64,000 nucleotides of DNA from Dokdonella immobilis (GTDB lineage: Bacteria > Pseudomonadota > Gammaproteobacteria > Xanthomonadales > Rhodanobacteraceae), in assembly GCF_900115085.1 (NCBI RefSeq), contig NZ_FOVF01000018.1, positions 25,813 to 89,812 on the forward strand. The letters are read 5' to 3'. A program made the translations under genes and the position numbers. How positions within the stretch are numbered: the first letter of the stretch is position 1; each line of letters starts with the position of its first letter. Under the pieces are notes generated by a model. That model made no database searches. It had not been told where the DNA came from and saw nothing but the letters and a program-made list of their open reading frames with translations. Of this stretch, positions 18,308-27,763 are shown piece after piece.

Positions 18308-20020
18308 ATGAACAATCCCCGCACCTTCCTGCTGGTCGCCCTGTTCGCCCTGGTCTATCTGATCTGGTCGCAATGGCAGATCGACTACGCGCCGCAACCA
18401 GCCACTGCCGCCAGCACGGCCCCGCAGGTGGCTGCCGGCCAGACGCCAGCACCGATACCGTCCTCTGCGGAAATACCGCAGGCCGGTCCGGTCGCGACCA
18501 CCGCGACCACGCAGGTCCCGCCGGCCGCCGCTGGCGAAGCCCCGACAACCGATCCGGTGATCGTCCAGACCGACCTGCTCCGCGTCGAAATCGACCCGCG
18601 CGGCGGCAGCGTGATCAGCGCCGAGTTGCTGGCCTACCCGGAACAGCCCAAGCAGCCCGAGCGCGTGCGCCTGCTGAGCCCGGAACCGGATAGCTACTTC
18701 GTGGCCCAGAGCGGCCTGGTCAGCAATACCGGCCCGGCGCCGAACCACCAGTCCCTGTTCGAGACCGCGAGCCACAGTTACCAGCTCGCCGACGGCCAGA
18801 ATCGCCTCGAGGTGCCGCTGACCTGGCGCGATGCGAGCGGGATCACGGTCACCAAGACCTTCGTCTTCGAGCGCGCCAGCTATGTGATCGAGCAAACCCA
18901 GAAGATCGACAACCAGAGCGCCGCCGCATGGAGCGGCAACGCCTACCGGCAGTTGCAACGCGTGCCGCTGGTCATCGACACCTCGGGCATCAAGGGCTAC
19001 ACGAACACGGCGCGCTACAGCTTCATGGGTGCGGCCTGGTACAGCCCCGAAGAGAAATTCCAGAAGCTCGCCTTCGACAAGTTCGGCAAGGAGCCGCTGA
19101 AGAAGGAAGTCACCGGCGGCTGGATCGCGCTGCTGCAGCATTACTTCTTCGCAGCCTGGATACCGCCCGCCACCGAGACCGAGCAATTCAGCAGCGAAAC
19201 GGTCGCCACGAGCGGACCGCCCCGCTATCTCGTGCGCGGCATGTCACCGCCGATCAGCATCGCAGCGGGCACCAGCGGAACCCTGAGCGCGCGACTGTAC
19301 GTGGGTCCCAAGCTGCAGAGCACCCTCGACGACCTCGCCCCGGGCCTGGCCAAGACCGCCGACTACGGCATCTTCACGGTCATCTCCGAGCCACTGCACT
19401 GGCTGCTCTCGCAGTTCCACAAGCTGACCGGCAACTGGGGCTTCGCCATCATCCTGCTCGTGCTGCTGATCAAGGCCGTGTTCTTCAAGCTGAGCGAAGC
19501 GCAGTACCGCTCGATGGCCAAGATGCGCAAGATGCAGCCGCGCGTCGCCGCGCTCAAGGAGCGCTACGGCGACGATCGCCAGAAGCTAAACCAGGCCATG
19601 CTGGAGCTTTACCAGAAGGAAAAAATAAACCCGCTCGGCGGCTGTCTGCCGATGCTAGTGCAGATCCCCGTCTTCCTTGGCCTCTACTGGGTCTTGCTCG
19701 AGAGCGTCGAACTGCGCCAGGCACCGTTCATCCTTTGGATCCACAACCTGACCGCGCCGGATCCCTACTACGTGCTGCCGATCCTCAACGCGGCGACGAT
19801 GCTGGCGACCCAGTTCCTGACCCCGATGACCGGCATGGATCCGCTGCAGGCGAAGATGATGAAGTTCATGCCGCTGATCTTCTCGGTCCTGTTCGCCTTC
19901 TTCCCGGCCGGCCTGGTCCTGTACTGGACCGTCAACGGCGCCCTCGGCCTGCTCCAGCAGTGGATCATCACGCGGCGCATCGAAGGCGCCGGCAAGCCGC
20001 TCGCTGCCGCGGCCAAGTAG
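18308..20020 (+). CDS. yidC: membrane protein insertase YidC
   Basis: A 570 aa insertase. It has an N-terminal helix (PRTFLLVALFALVYLIWSQW), a large periplasmic beta domain preceded by an Ala/Pro/Thr-rich linker, and the conserved C-terminal membrane core, including FKLSEAQYRSMAKMRKMQPR, NPLGGCLPMLVQIPVFLGLY and a terminal helix before an Arg-rich tail. It inserts and folds inner-membrane proteins alone or with SecYEG. Start ATG at 18308 gives the typical MNNPRT N-terminus. mnmE follows after 32 bp. Confidence 0.96.
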   Translation: MNNPRTFLLVALFALVYLIWSQWQIDYAPQPATAASTAPQVAAGQTPAPIPSSAEIPQAGPVATTATTQVPPAAAGEAPTTDPVIVQTDLLRVEIDPRGGSVISAELLAYPEQPKQPERVRLLSPEPDSYFVAQSGLVSNTGPAPNHQSLFETASHSYQLADGQNRLEVPLTWRDASGITVTKTFVFERASYVIEQTQKIDNQSAAAWSGNAYRQLQRVPLVIDTSGIKGYTNTARYSFMGAAWYSPEEKFQKLAFDKFGKEPLKKEVTGGWIALLQHYFFAAWIPPATETEQFSSETVATSGPPRYLVRGMSPPISIAAGTSGTLSARLYVGPKLQSTLDDLAPGLAKTADYGIFTVISEPLHWLLSQFHKLTGNWGFAIILLVLLIKAVFFKLSEAQYRSMAKMRKMQPRVAALKERYGDDRQKLNQAMLELYQKEKINPLGGCLPMLVQIPVFLGLYWVLLESVELRQAPFILWIHNLTAPDPYYVLPILNAATMLATQFLTPMTGMDPLQAKMMKFMPLIFSVLFAFFPAGLVLYWTVNGALGLLQQWIITRRIEGAGKPLAAAAK

Positions 20021-20052
20021 CCGGCGGCGCCGAAGCCACGGACCTCCCGGCG

Positions 20053-21399
20053 ATGAGCGGACAAGGCGAGACGATTGCCGCCATCGCCTCGCCGCCGGGG
20101 CCCGGTGGCATCGGCGTGATCCGACTCAGCGGCGCGGGCGTCGCGGCGCTGGCCGAGCGCCTGCTCGGCCGGACACCGACACCACGGCACGCGCACTACT
20201 GCGCGCTCACCGATGCGACTGGCGGTGTGCTTGATCGTGGCCTGCTGCTGCATTTCCCTGCACCGCACTCCTTCACCGGAGAAGATGTGCTCGAGCTTCA
20301 GATGCACGGCAGCCCGGTCATGCTCGGTTGCGTGCTCGAGCGTTGCCTCGAACTCGGCGCGCGCCACGCGCGCCCGGGTGAATTCTCCGAGCGCGCCTTC
20401 CTCAACGGCAGGATCGACCTGGCCCAGGCCGAAGCGATCGCCGATCTGATTGCGAGCGGTTCGGAGGCCGCTGCGCGCGCCGCGGTGCGCAGTCTCGAGG
20501 GCGACTTCTCGCAACAGGTGCACGCCCTGACCGAGAGTGTCGTGCGCCTGCGCGTCTGGATCGAGGCGGCGATCGACTTCCCCGAGGAGGAAGTCGATTT
20601 TCTGGCCGAGCCCACCGTGCTCGAAGACCTCGAGCGCCTGCGCCACCAGCTCGATGAAATCCTCACCGCGAGCCGCCGCGGCGTGCGCCTGCTCGACGGC
20701 CTCCACGTCGTCATCATCGGCCGCCCGAATGCCGGCAAGTCGAGCCTGCTCAACCGCCTGGCGGCCAGCGAGCGCGCGATCGTCACCGAGATCCCAGGGA
20801 CCACGCGCGACGTGCTGCGCGAAACCATCCATCTCGACGGCATCGCCCTGACCCTGGTCGATACCGCCGGCCTGCGCGAAACGGCGGACCCGATCGAGAT
20901 CGAAGGCATGCGCCGCGCACGCGCCGAACTCGAGCGCGCCGACCTCGCCGTGCTGGTCAGCGACGACGCCCACGCCGAGTCGGACCATGGCCTGCTCGAC
21001 GTCCTCCCGGCTTCGGCGCAGCGCATCGTCGTGCACAACAAGATCGATCTCGACGGCCACCCTCCCCGCCGCGCCATGGTCGACGGTGATACCCATCTGT
21101 GGCTGTCGGCACGTACCGGCGAAGGGCTGCCGATGCTGATCCAGGCCTTGAAGGACGTAGCCGATCCCGGGGAAGCAGCCAGCGGCACCTTCAGTGCGCG
21201 CACCCGCCACGTCGCCGCGTTGCAGCGAGCCAGCGATGGCCTAGAAGCGGCATGGCACGCCCTGACCGAACGGCGCGCCGGCGAACTCGCCGCCGAGGAA
21301 CTGCGCGGCGTGCAGCGCGAACTCGGCTCGATCACCGGCGAATTCAGCAACGAGGACCTGCTCGGGCGCATCTTTGCGGACTTCTGCATCGGCAAGTAG
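20053..21399 (+). CDS. mnmE: tRNA modification GTPase MnmE
   Basis: A 448 aa GTPase that, with MnmG, installs the cmnm5 group on wobble uridine 34 of certain tRNAs. The N-terminal domain starts GETIAAIASPPGPGGIGVIR. The G domain has GRPNAGKSSLLNRL, IPGTTRDVLRE, DTAGLRE and NKID. The protein ends with the invariant FCIGK, whose Cys is needed for the reaction. An open frame extends far upstream through yidC in another frame, but ATG at 20053 matches the family start. MnmG is not in this window. Confidence 0.97.
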   Translation: MSGQGETIAAIASPPGPGGIGVIRLSGAGVAALAERLLGRTPTPRHAHYCALTDATGGVLDRGLLLHFPAPHSFTGEDVLELQMHGSPVMLGCVLERCLELGARHARPGEFSERAFLNGRIDLAQAEAIADLIASGSEAAARAAVRSLEGDFSQQVHALTESVVRLRVWIEAAIDFPEEEVDFLAEPTVLEDLERLRHQLDEILTASRRGVRLLDGLHVVIIGRPNAGKSSLLNRLAASERAIVTEIPGTTRDVLRETIHLDGIALTLVDTAGLRETADPIEIEGMRRARAELERADLAVLVSDDAHAESDHGLLDVLPASAQRIVVHNKIDLDGHPPRRAMVDGDTHLWLSARTGEGLPMLIQALKDVADPGEAASGTFSARTRHVAALQRASDGLEAAWHALTERRAGELAAEELRGVQRELGSITGEFSNEDLLGRIFADFCIGK

Positions 21400-21624
21400 G
21401 CCCTGGGCGCTCCTTGCACCCCTCGATTGCCGCCGTCTCCGGCCGCAAACCACGAGGATTCGCCCGTTTCAAGGACGCACAACCGTCCAACAGACCAGGC
21501 CCTCGAAGGGCAGGTCGAGGGAATGATGCGCAACGGAAAGCGAACACGTCCAACGCGCCGGCAATGGCGCGGTTTCAATCGGCGCCGGTCACCGGGATAA
21601 TCGAGGGCCAACAAGGAGGATCCA

Positions 21625-23886
21625 ATGCGTGTGTTCTGGCTCGTCGTCATCCTGCTGTGCGCCAACCGCGTGAGCGCCGATTCGCTGACCATCGAAAGCA
21701 TCTTCGCCGGAGGGGGACTCGATGGCCCGGTGCCGCAGGCCCTGAAGATCTCCCCGGACGGCGCACGCGTCTCGTTCCTGCGTGGCCGCAAGGACGACCA
21801 GAGCCGGCTCGACCTCTGGGAATACAACATCAGGGACAAGACCACACGACGCCTCGTCGATGCCGACGCCATCGACAGCGGCGCCGAACTGAGCGATGCC
21901 GAGAAGGCCCGTCGCGAACGCGCGCGCCGCGCCGGCCTCAGCGGCATCATCGACTACCAGTGGTCGCCGGACGGCAAGTCGCTGCTGTTTCCACTGTCAG
22001 ACAAACTCTATCTCTATACACTTGGCGCCGGCGACAAGTCACTGCGTGAATTGCCGACCGGTGGCGCCGTTATCGATCCGCGCGTCTCGCCGAAGGGCGG
22101 CTTCGTCTCCTTCGTTCGCGGACAGAACCTCTGGGTCATCGACCTCGCCACAGACAAGGCCAGCGCGTTGACGACCGATGGCGGCGACACCATCCACAAC
22201 GGCGAAGCGGAATTCGTGGCCCAGGAGGAAATGGCGCGCGATCGCGGCTACTGGTGGGCGCCCGATGACTCGGCGATCGCCTTCGAACGCTACGATGAAT
22301 CGGCGGTCGACATCGTCAAGCGCAGCGAAGTCTATGCCGACCGCACCGAAGTCATCGAACAACGCTACCCGGCCGCCGGCAAGGCCAATGTCACGGTCAA
22401 ACTCGGCTTGATCGCCCCGGCGGGTGGCGAGGCGCGCTGGATCGATCTCGGCATCGATCCCGATATCTATCTGGCGCGGGTCGACTGGCTGGCCGATGGC
22501 AGGCGGCTTTCCTACCAGGTCGAAACACGCAACCAGCAACGCCTCGAGTTGCGCATGGTCGAAACCGACAGCCTCGAGCAGCGCACCGTGCTGAGCGAGA
22601 GCAGCGCAACCTGGATCAACCTCAACGACGACCTGCGCTTCCTTGCCGACGGCAAGACCCTGCTCTGGGCCAGCGAACGCAGCGGCTACAAGCACCTTTA
22701 CCTGTACGGGCTCGACGGCACGCTACGTCACGCGGTCAGTGCCGGCGACTGGAACATCGACAAGCTGCTGGCAGTCGACGAAGCGGCGGCAACCGTCTAC
22801 GTGCAGTCGAACCGCGACTTCGTACCCGATACCCAGGTCTATGCGCTCAAGCTCGACGGCAGCGAGGCCGATGCCCCACGCCGCATCAGCGAGCGCGACG
22901 GCACCCACACGACCACGTTTGCCGATGACGCGAGCTTCTACGTGGACACCTTCAGCAATCCGAAAACGCCGCCCCAGGTCAGCGTGCGCAAGCCCGATGG
23001 CAGCCTGCTCGCCTGGATCGAACAGAACACGCTTGACGACACCCACCCGTATGCGGCCTACCGGGCCACATCGATCGAACCGGAATTCGGCACCCTCAAG
23101 GCCGACGACGGGCAAACCCTGTATTACCGGTTGTACAAGCCGGCCGGCTTCGACCCAGCCAAGCGCTACCCGGTGTTCAATTTTTACTACGGCGGCCCTG
23201 GCGTGCAGAAGGTGGTCCGTGCCTGGGGTGACTCCGGTTCGGCGCATGCCTCGCAACAGGTCAAGTTCCTCGAGTACATGGCCCAGCAGGGCTATGTCGT
23301 GTTCACCCTCGACAACCGCGGCATGGCCCGGCGCGGACGCAGCTTCTCGGACGTGATCTACCGCCAACTCGGCAATGCCGAGGTGCTCGACCAGCTGGCC
23401 GGCATCCGCTGGCTCGCAGCGCAGCCCTGGGTCGATGCCCGGCGCATCGGCGTATTCGGCTGGAGCTACGGCGGCTACATGACGACGATGCTGCTGAGCA
23501 AGGCCTCCGATGCGATCGCCGGAGGCATCGCCGTGGCCCCGGTCACCGACTGGGCCCTGTACGACACGCATTACACGGAACGCTACCTGTCGACGCCAGC
23601 GGACAACCCGGCCGGCTACATCCGCAGTGCGCCGTTCGCCTGGCTCGACGGCCTCAGCTCGCGCCTGTTCCTCGTCCATGGCATGGCCGATGACAACGTC
23701 CTGTTCGAAAATTCGACCAAGCTCATGGCCGAATTGCAGCTGCGTGGCATCCCGTTCGACCTGATGACCTATCCGGGCGGCAAGCACGGCCTGGCCACGA
23801 CATCGATGCGCCTGCACGTCTATCATGCGATCGCCGACTGGTTCGATCGCAACATCAAGGCGCGAGCGACGCACAGCGACCACTAG
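21625..23886 (+). CDS. secreted dipeptidyl peptidase IV (S9 family)
   Basis: A 753 aa prolyl-type serine peptidase with a signal peptide (VFWLVVILLCANRVSA). The N-terminal two thirds is a beta-propeller (DPP IV N-terminal domain). The C-terminal alpha/beta-hydrolase carries Ser614 in GWSYGGY, Asp689 or Asp690 in HGMADDNV and His721 in GGKHGL. It removes X-Pro or X-Ala dipeptides from peptide N-termini in the periplasm or outside; DPP IV is a common activity in Xanthomonadales. AAGGAGGA precedes the start. The stop codon TAG is part of the CTAG that borders the fold-back element at 23887-24045. Confidence 0.93.
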   Translation: MRVFWLVVILLCANRVSADSLTIESIFAGGGLDGPVPQALKISPDGARVSFLRGRKDDQSRLDLWEYNIRDKTTRRLVDADAIDSGAELSDAEKARRERARRAGLSGIIDYQWSPDGKSLLFPLSDKLYLYTLGAGDKSLRELPTGGAVIDPRVSPKGGFVSFVRGQNLWVIDLATDKASALTTDGGDTIHNGEAEFVAQEEMARDRGYWWAPDDSAIAFERYDESAVDIVKRSEVYADRTEVIEQRYPAAGKANVTVKLGLIAPAGGEARWIDLGIDPDIYLARVDWLADGRRLSYQVETRNQQRLELRMVETDSLEQRTVLSESSATWINLNDDLRFLADGKTLLWASERSGYKHLYLYGLDGTLRHAVSAGDWNIDKLLAVDEAAATVYVQSNRDFVPDTQVYALKLDGSEADAPRRISERDGTHTTTFADDASFYVDTFSNPKTPPQVSVRKPDGSLLAWIEQNTLDDTHPYAAYRATSIEPEFGTLKADDGQTLYYRLYKPAGFDPAKRYPVFNFYYGGPGVQKVVRAWGDSGSAHASQQVKFLEYMAQQGYVVFTLDNRGMARRGRSFSDVIYRQLGNAEVLDQLAGIRWLAAQPWVDARRIGVFGWSYGGYMTTMLLSKASDAIAGGIAVAPVTDWALYDTHYTERYLSTPADNPAGYIRSAPFAWLDGLSSRLFLVHGMADDNVLFENSTKLMAELQLRGIPFDLMTYPGGKHGLATTSMRLHVYHAIADWFDRNIKARATHSDH

Positions 23887-24045
23887 CCCGGATTATTCAT
23901 GAATTTCACGCGCCCTCGCTTGTCCCTTGAATCCACGCGGCTTTTCGCTCATTCGGCGATAGGGCCCGCTATCCCCTCAATCGCGAAAAACCGCCTGAAT
24001 CCAAGGTCCTGCGCGATCATCGCGCGAATTCACGAATAATCCGGG
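23887..24045. mobile_element. fold-back MITE-like element with long terminal inverted repeats
   Basis: The left end (CCCGGATTATTCATGAAT from 23887) and right end (its near-complement ending at 24045) are about 20-bp inverted repeats with one or two mismatches. Further in, CCTTGAATCC at 23926 region pairs with GGATTCAAGG-like sequence near 24000, and GATAG/CTATC flank a GGGCCC centre near 23964. The whole 159 bp is therefore an imperfect palindrome. CTAG lies on both sides and could be the target duplication or part of the ends. There is no coding capacity, so any movement would need a transposase elsewhere. Confidence 0.7.
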
Positions 24046-24090
24046 CTAGCGCGGTTCTCGCCAGGAAAATCTCTCGGGGGGCGTCCAGGC

Positions 24091-24624
24091 ATGCTGATCG
24101 GGGTGATCGTCGCGGTTCTCGCGCTGCTGCTCGGCGCCATCGTCATCTTCAATCGGCTGGTCGCCGAGCGCAATCAGATGCGCGCGGCCTGGAGCGACAT
24201 CGACGTGCAGCTGATGCGCCGGCACGACCTGACCCCGCAACTGGTCACCGCGGTCAAGGCCTATGCCGATCACGAGCGCGCCACCCTGACCACGGTCAGC
24301 GAGCTGCGGACCCGCGCCGAGGCCGCCGCCGGCCTCGGCGATCGCGCCCGTCTCGAGGATGAACTCGGCCGCCAGATCGAGCGCCTGCTGGCCCTGCAGG
24401 AAAGCTATCCGGATCTCAAGGCCAGCGACAACTTCCTGCAGTTGCAGCGCGACCTGGTCGCCATCGAGGACCACCTGCAGTACGCCAGGCGCTACTACAA
24501 CGGCGCCGTGCGTCAGCTCAACACCCGCATCGAGCATTTTCCCGACCTGATCGTGGCCCGCATGGCCGGCTTTCAACGTGGAGAATTCTTCGAAGCCAAT
24601 GCGCAAACGAGGAGTCCGCCATGA
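24091..24624 (+). CDS. LemA family protein
   Basis: A 177 aa protein with an N-terminal membrane helix (LIGVIVAVLALLLGAIVIF) and the LemA helical domain: FNRLVAERNQMRAAWSDIDV, MRRHDLTPQLVTAVKAYADH, and YARRYYNGAVRQLN followed by FPD. LemA proteins are membrane-anchored with their helical part outside; the molecular function is unknown. It overlaps the next gene by 4 nt (ATGA at 24621), and LemA next to a DUF2207 or TPM/YgcG-type protein is a recurrent pairing. GGGGGG lies upstream of the start. Confidence 0.88.
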   Translation: MLIGVIVAVLALLLGAIVIFNRLVAERNQMRAAWSDIDVQLMRRHDLTPQLVTAVKAYADHERATLTTVSELRTRAEAAAGLGDRARLEDELGRQIERLLALQESYPDLKASDNFLQLQRDLVAIEDHLQYARRYYNGAVRQLNTRIEHFPDLIVARMAGFQRGEFFEANAQTRSPP

Positions 24625-26516
24625 TCCGCACGCTGGTCCTGTCGCTGGTCCTGTTCTGCAGTCTCGCGGCGCACGCCGACGAGCGCATCCTGCTCTTCCA
24701 CAGCGACATCGAGATCGCCGCCGACTCGACCATGACCGTGGTCGAGACGATCCGCGTGCGCGCCGAGGGCGACCGCATCCGTCGCGGCATCTACCGCGAT
24801 TTCCCGACCCACTACCAGGATCGCTACGGCAACCGCGTCAACGTGCTGTTCGAGCCGCTCGACGTCAGCCGCGACGGCAAACCCGAAAAGTGGCATGCCG
24901 AGGGGCTTTCCAATGGCGTACGCGTCTACTTCGGCGACCCCGAGGTCTATCTCGGCAGCGGTGAGTTCAGCTACCGCTTCCGCTATCGCACGGCGCGCCA
25001 GCTCGGCTTCTTCGAGGACCACGACGAGCTGTACTGGAACGTCACCGGCAATGGTTGGGATTTCACTATCGACGAGGCCAGCGCGAGCGTGCACCTGCCG
25101 GGAAATCCGTCGGCGGACAGCATCCGGGTCGAGGGCTATACCGGTCCGCAAGGCGCCAAGGGCCAGGCCTACAGCGCCGAAACGGGTAGTGATGGCGCGC
25201 AGGCGAGAATCGTGACGACGCGCGCCCTGCCTCCGCAAAACGGCCTGACCGTGGTGGTCAGCTTTCCCAAGGGCATCGTGACCAGGCCCGACCTGGCCCG
25301 CAACCTGAGCTGGTTCGCCGCCGACAACCGGCGCGAGGCGGTCATGGCGATCGGCCTGCTGGTCCTGACCGGGTTCCTCTACCTGCAATGGCGACGGGTC
25401 GGCCGCGATCCGAAGGGTGGCGTGGTCATTCCCGAATACGATCCGCCGGCCGGTCTGTCGCCGGCGGCGGTGCGCTATATCCGGCGCATGGCCTATGACG
25501 ACCGCTGCTTCGCCGCCGACATGGTCGCGCTCGGCGTGCGCGGCAGCGTGCGCATCCGCAAGGACGGCAAGTCCGATTACTCGATCGAACGCATGCCGGG
25601 TAGCCATCCCGCCAACGACGTGCCCGAGTCGGAACGCACCCTCTATGAGGGCCTGCTCGGCAGCCGCAGTTCGCTCGAGTTCGACGACAAGAACCACGCG
25701 ATCATCGGCCCCGCCCGCAGCGCCCACCAGAAGCTGCTCGATTCGACCCAGGCGAAGCCGAACTTCCGCCGCAACGACGGCATCGGCTGCCTCGGCGGCC
25801 TGATCGCAATCGCTGCGATCGTGGCCGCCTTCCTGATCGATCCGCTGTCGGTCAACGCGCCGGTCATCGTGCCGACCGTCGCCGTTTTCATCCTGGCTTC
25901 GATCCTCAGTGGCATCGTGGTCAACGCCGTGGTCGCCTGGAAGGACGGCCGGCGGCCAGTCGGCCTGATCATCGGCGCGATCATCGTCATGGTCGTGCTG
26001 GTCGTTGCCGCCGGGTACCTGAGCGTCAGCACGAGTGTCCTCTGTGCCCTGCTGGTCGCCTTGCTCTCTGCCGTCCAGGTGCCGTTTGCGCACTGGATGA
26101 AGGCACCCACGCCGGCCGGACGCAAGCTGCTCGACCGCATCGAAGGCCTGCGCCTCTATCTCGGCGTCGCCGAACGCCAGGACCTGGCCCGGGCCAAGGC
26201 GCCGCCGATGAGCGTCGAGGAATACCAGCGCCTGCTGCCCTACGCGCTTGCCCTCGATGTCGAAAAGACCTGGGGCGACCAGCTGGCCGCAGCGATCGGT
26301 CCGGCCGCGGTCGCTGCCGCAGCCGCCGGCATGGCCTGGTACGCGGCCAGCGATTCGAGCCGCGGCTTCGACGCCAGTAGCTTCGGCAGCTCACTCGGCT
26401 CGAGCCTGAGCAGCGCGATCAGCTCCTCGGCAAGCCCGCCCGGATCGTCATCGGGTGGCGGTGGCGGTGGATCCTCGGGCGGCGGTGGAGGCGGCGGCGG
26501 CGGCGGGGGGTGGTGA
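24621..26516 (+). CDS. DUF2207 domain membrane protein with glycine-rich tail
   Basis: A 631 aa protein. A signal peptide (LVLSLVLFCSLAAHA) precedes a beta-rich exported DUF2207 domain (about residues 25-230, with RRGIYRDFPTHYQDRYGNRV and DELYWNVTGNGW). Membrane helices lie around residue 240 and in two or three hydrophobic segments between about 385 and 490. The C-terminal tail is Ser/Gly-rich and ends in a run of glycines followed by Trp, the typical end of this family. The role is unknown. Coupling to lemA suggests a common envelope complex. Confidence 0.85.
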   Translation: MIRTLVLSLVLFCSLAAHADERILLFHSDIEIAADSTMTVVETIRVRAEGDRIRRGIYRDFPTHYQDRYGNRVNVLFEPLDVSRDGKPEKWHAEGLSNGVRVYFGDPEVYLGSGEFSYRFRYRTARQLGFFEDHDELYWNVTGNGWDFTIDEASASVHLPGNPSADSIRVEGYTGPQGAKGQAYSAETGSDGAQARIVTTRALPPQNGLTVVVSFPKGIVTRPDLARNLSWFAADNRREAVMAIGLLVLTGFLYLQWRRVGRDPKGGVVIPEYDPPAGLSPAAVRYIRRMAYDDRCFAADMVALGVRGSVRIRKDGKSDYSIERMPGSHPANDVPESERTLYEGLLGSRSSLEFDDKNHAIIGPARSAHQKLLDSTQAKPNFRRNDGIGCLGGLIAIAAIVAAFLIDPLSVNAPVIVPTVAVFILASILSGIVVNAVVAWKDGRRPVGLIIGAIIVMVVLVVAAGYLSVSTSVLCALLVALLSAVQVPFAHWMKAPTPAGRKLLDRIEGLRLYLGVAERQDLARAKAPPMSVEEYQRLLPYALALDVEKTWGDQLAAAIGPAAVAAAAAGMAWYAASDSSRGFDASSFGSSLGSSLSSAISSSASPPGSSSGGGGGGSSGGGGGGGGGGGW

Positions 26517-26525
26517 ACGAAGGCC

Positions 26526-26629
26526 GGGAATGGGGAATGGAGAATGGAGAATCGAAAGAGCCAAGCAGGAAACGAAAGGATTCGGAACCACGCGGTTAAC
26601 GCCTCCCCATTCCCTATTCTCCATTCCCA
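26526..26629. repeat. G-rich hairpin repeat, copy A
   Basis: Arm 1 (about 26526-26552) is made of GGGAATG-like heptamers; arm 2 (26604-26629) is its complement (CCCCATTCCCTATTCTCC...). They enclose about 50 unrelated bases. The copy lies between the convergent DUF2207 and DUF971 genes. Same family as copies B, C and D. Confidence 0.85.
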
Positions 26630-26635
26630 GCGCCA

Positions 26636-26989
26636 TCAGGCGCATCTCGATTTCCCCGCTGCCTCGAGCGCGGCCAGATACTCGGCCCAGTTCTTCGCCT
26701 GATCGCGACCGAGCTCGTAGAGCGTTTCCCAGGAGAAGATGCCGGTCTGGTGGCCATCGCTGAACTTGAGCAGCACGGCGTAGTTGCCGACCGGAACGAT
26801 CTCGTCGATGGCGACGTCGATCTTGCCGGCAACGAGCACCTTCTGGCCCGGCCCATGCCCCTGCACTTCCGCACTCGGTGAGTTGACCCGAAGGTATTCG
26901 GCCGGCAAGCGGAACACCTCGCCGTCATCGAAACCGACTTCGAGCGCATGCGAGGCGCGGTGCAGGGTGAGCTGGGTGGGGGTGGGCAT
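26636..26989 (-). CDS. DUF971 domain protein
   Basis: A 117 aa single-domain protein of the DUF971 / gamma-butyrobetaine-hydroxylase-like N-terminal family. Diagnostic stretches are LEVGFDDGEVFRLPAEYLRV and FSDGHQTGIFSWETLYELG. In larger proteins this fold binds zinc or helps iron enzymes; the stand-alone form has no settled role. It is the last gene of the hslV-hslU run. Repeat B ends five bases before its start codon, so no normal ribosome binding site precedes the ATG at 26989. Confidence 0.85.
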   Translation of the reverse strand: MPTPTQLTLHRASHALEVGFDDGEVFRLPAEYLRVNSPSAEVQGHGPGQKVLVAGKIDVAIDEIVPVGNYAVLLKFSDGHQTGIFSWETLYELGRDQAKNWAEYLAALEAAGKSRCA

Positions 26990-26994
26990 TTTTT

Positions 26995-27099
26995 GGGGGA
27001 ATAGGGAATGGGGAATAGGGAATGGGTCAAGCCAAAGCGGCCAACCGCGATATGGGGCTCTTGCTTTTCCTATTCCCTATTCCCTACTCCCCATTCCCA
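26995..27099. repeat. G-rich hairpin repeat, copy B
   Basis: Arms 26995-27026 (GGGGGAATAGGGAATGGGG...) and 27068-27099 (complement) enclose about 41 nt. Arm 1 contains five tracts of three or more G separated by 3-4 nt, which satisfies the usual quadruplex pattern. It fills the whole spacer between the 204 aa gene and the DUF971 gene. Confidence 0.88.
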
Positions 27100-27104
27100 G
27101 TCCT

Positions 27105-27719
27105 TCAATGCACCGAATCCGAAACCGGCATGCGCGGGCTCATCGGGTCGGTCGGCGTGCCGGCGACGAGCCACAGCGCATCGAGGTAACCGGTGCCGAA
27201 GCCGATCGAGGCGATTTCATCGAAGCCGTAGTCGCCGGCATCGGCATGCCAGTGCGCATTCGGATCGACCTCGCGCAACAGCAGGGCATCGTTCTCGATG
27301 CCGACCAGCTGGCCGATGTAGCTGACCTCGCCGTCCTCGTCCTCGATCACGTTCACCGACAACAGCGGCGCGAAGCGCATCGCTGCTTCGGCAATCGCCG
27401 CCCAGCTGTCGAGCGGAAAATCCTCCGGGATGGCGAGTGGCTCGTTGCGCAGGGCCAGCGCCTTCTCGACGAACTCGCGCGAGGGATCTTCCTCGACCTG
27501 AGTCAGGTCGGCAATCGAGAGCACGACATAGCCGTCGAAGCGCATGGCGTCGCCGACCTCGGCGATCAAGCAGAACTCACGCGAGAGGCCGACCACATAG
27601 CCGTGGATCCACCCCGGCTGGACCCGCTCGCGGGCGAAACGCATCGGAATTCGCTGCTCGAGGGCTTCGCGCAGAAGCACGCGAACACCGCGGGATTTGA
27701 ACGGAACAACAGTACTCAT
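27105..27719 (-). CDS. conserved hypothetical protein next to hslU
   Basis: A 204 aa soluble, acidic protein. I see no signal peptide, membrane segment or catalytic motif. Notable stretches are VLLREALEQRIPMRFARERV near the start and VNVIEDEDGEVSYIGQLVGI in the second half, suggesting a beta-rich regulatory or adaptor fold. It lies between hslU and DUF971 in the same direction, separated from each by one copy of the hairpin repeat. A similar gene sits beside hslU in Xanthomonas-type genomes, as I recall. No function can be assigned. Confidence 0.7.
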   Translation of the reverse strand: MSTVVPFKSRGVRVLLREALEQRIPMRFARERVQPGWIHGYVVGLSREFCLIAEVGDAMRFDGYVVLSIADLTQVEEDPSREFVEKALALRNEPLAIPEDFPLDSWAAIAEAAMRFAPLLSVNVIEDEDGEVSYIGQLVGIENDALLLREVDPNAHWHADAGDYGFDEIASIGFGTGYLDALWLVAGTPTDPMSPRMPVSDSVH

Positions 27720-27763
27720 GGCGCTATGGTCGGATGAATGGCTTGCCGCTGCAACTGCAGTGG

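Noticed and set aside
18928..20052. Upstream extension of mnmE through yidC
   Set aside because: It is out of frame with yidC but in frame with mnmE; the conserved MnmE N-terminus begins at 20053, so the extension is only an open frame.
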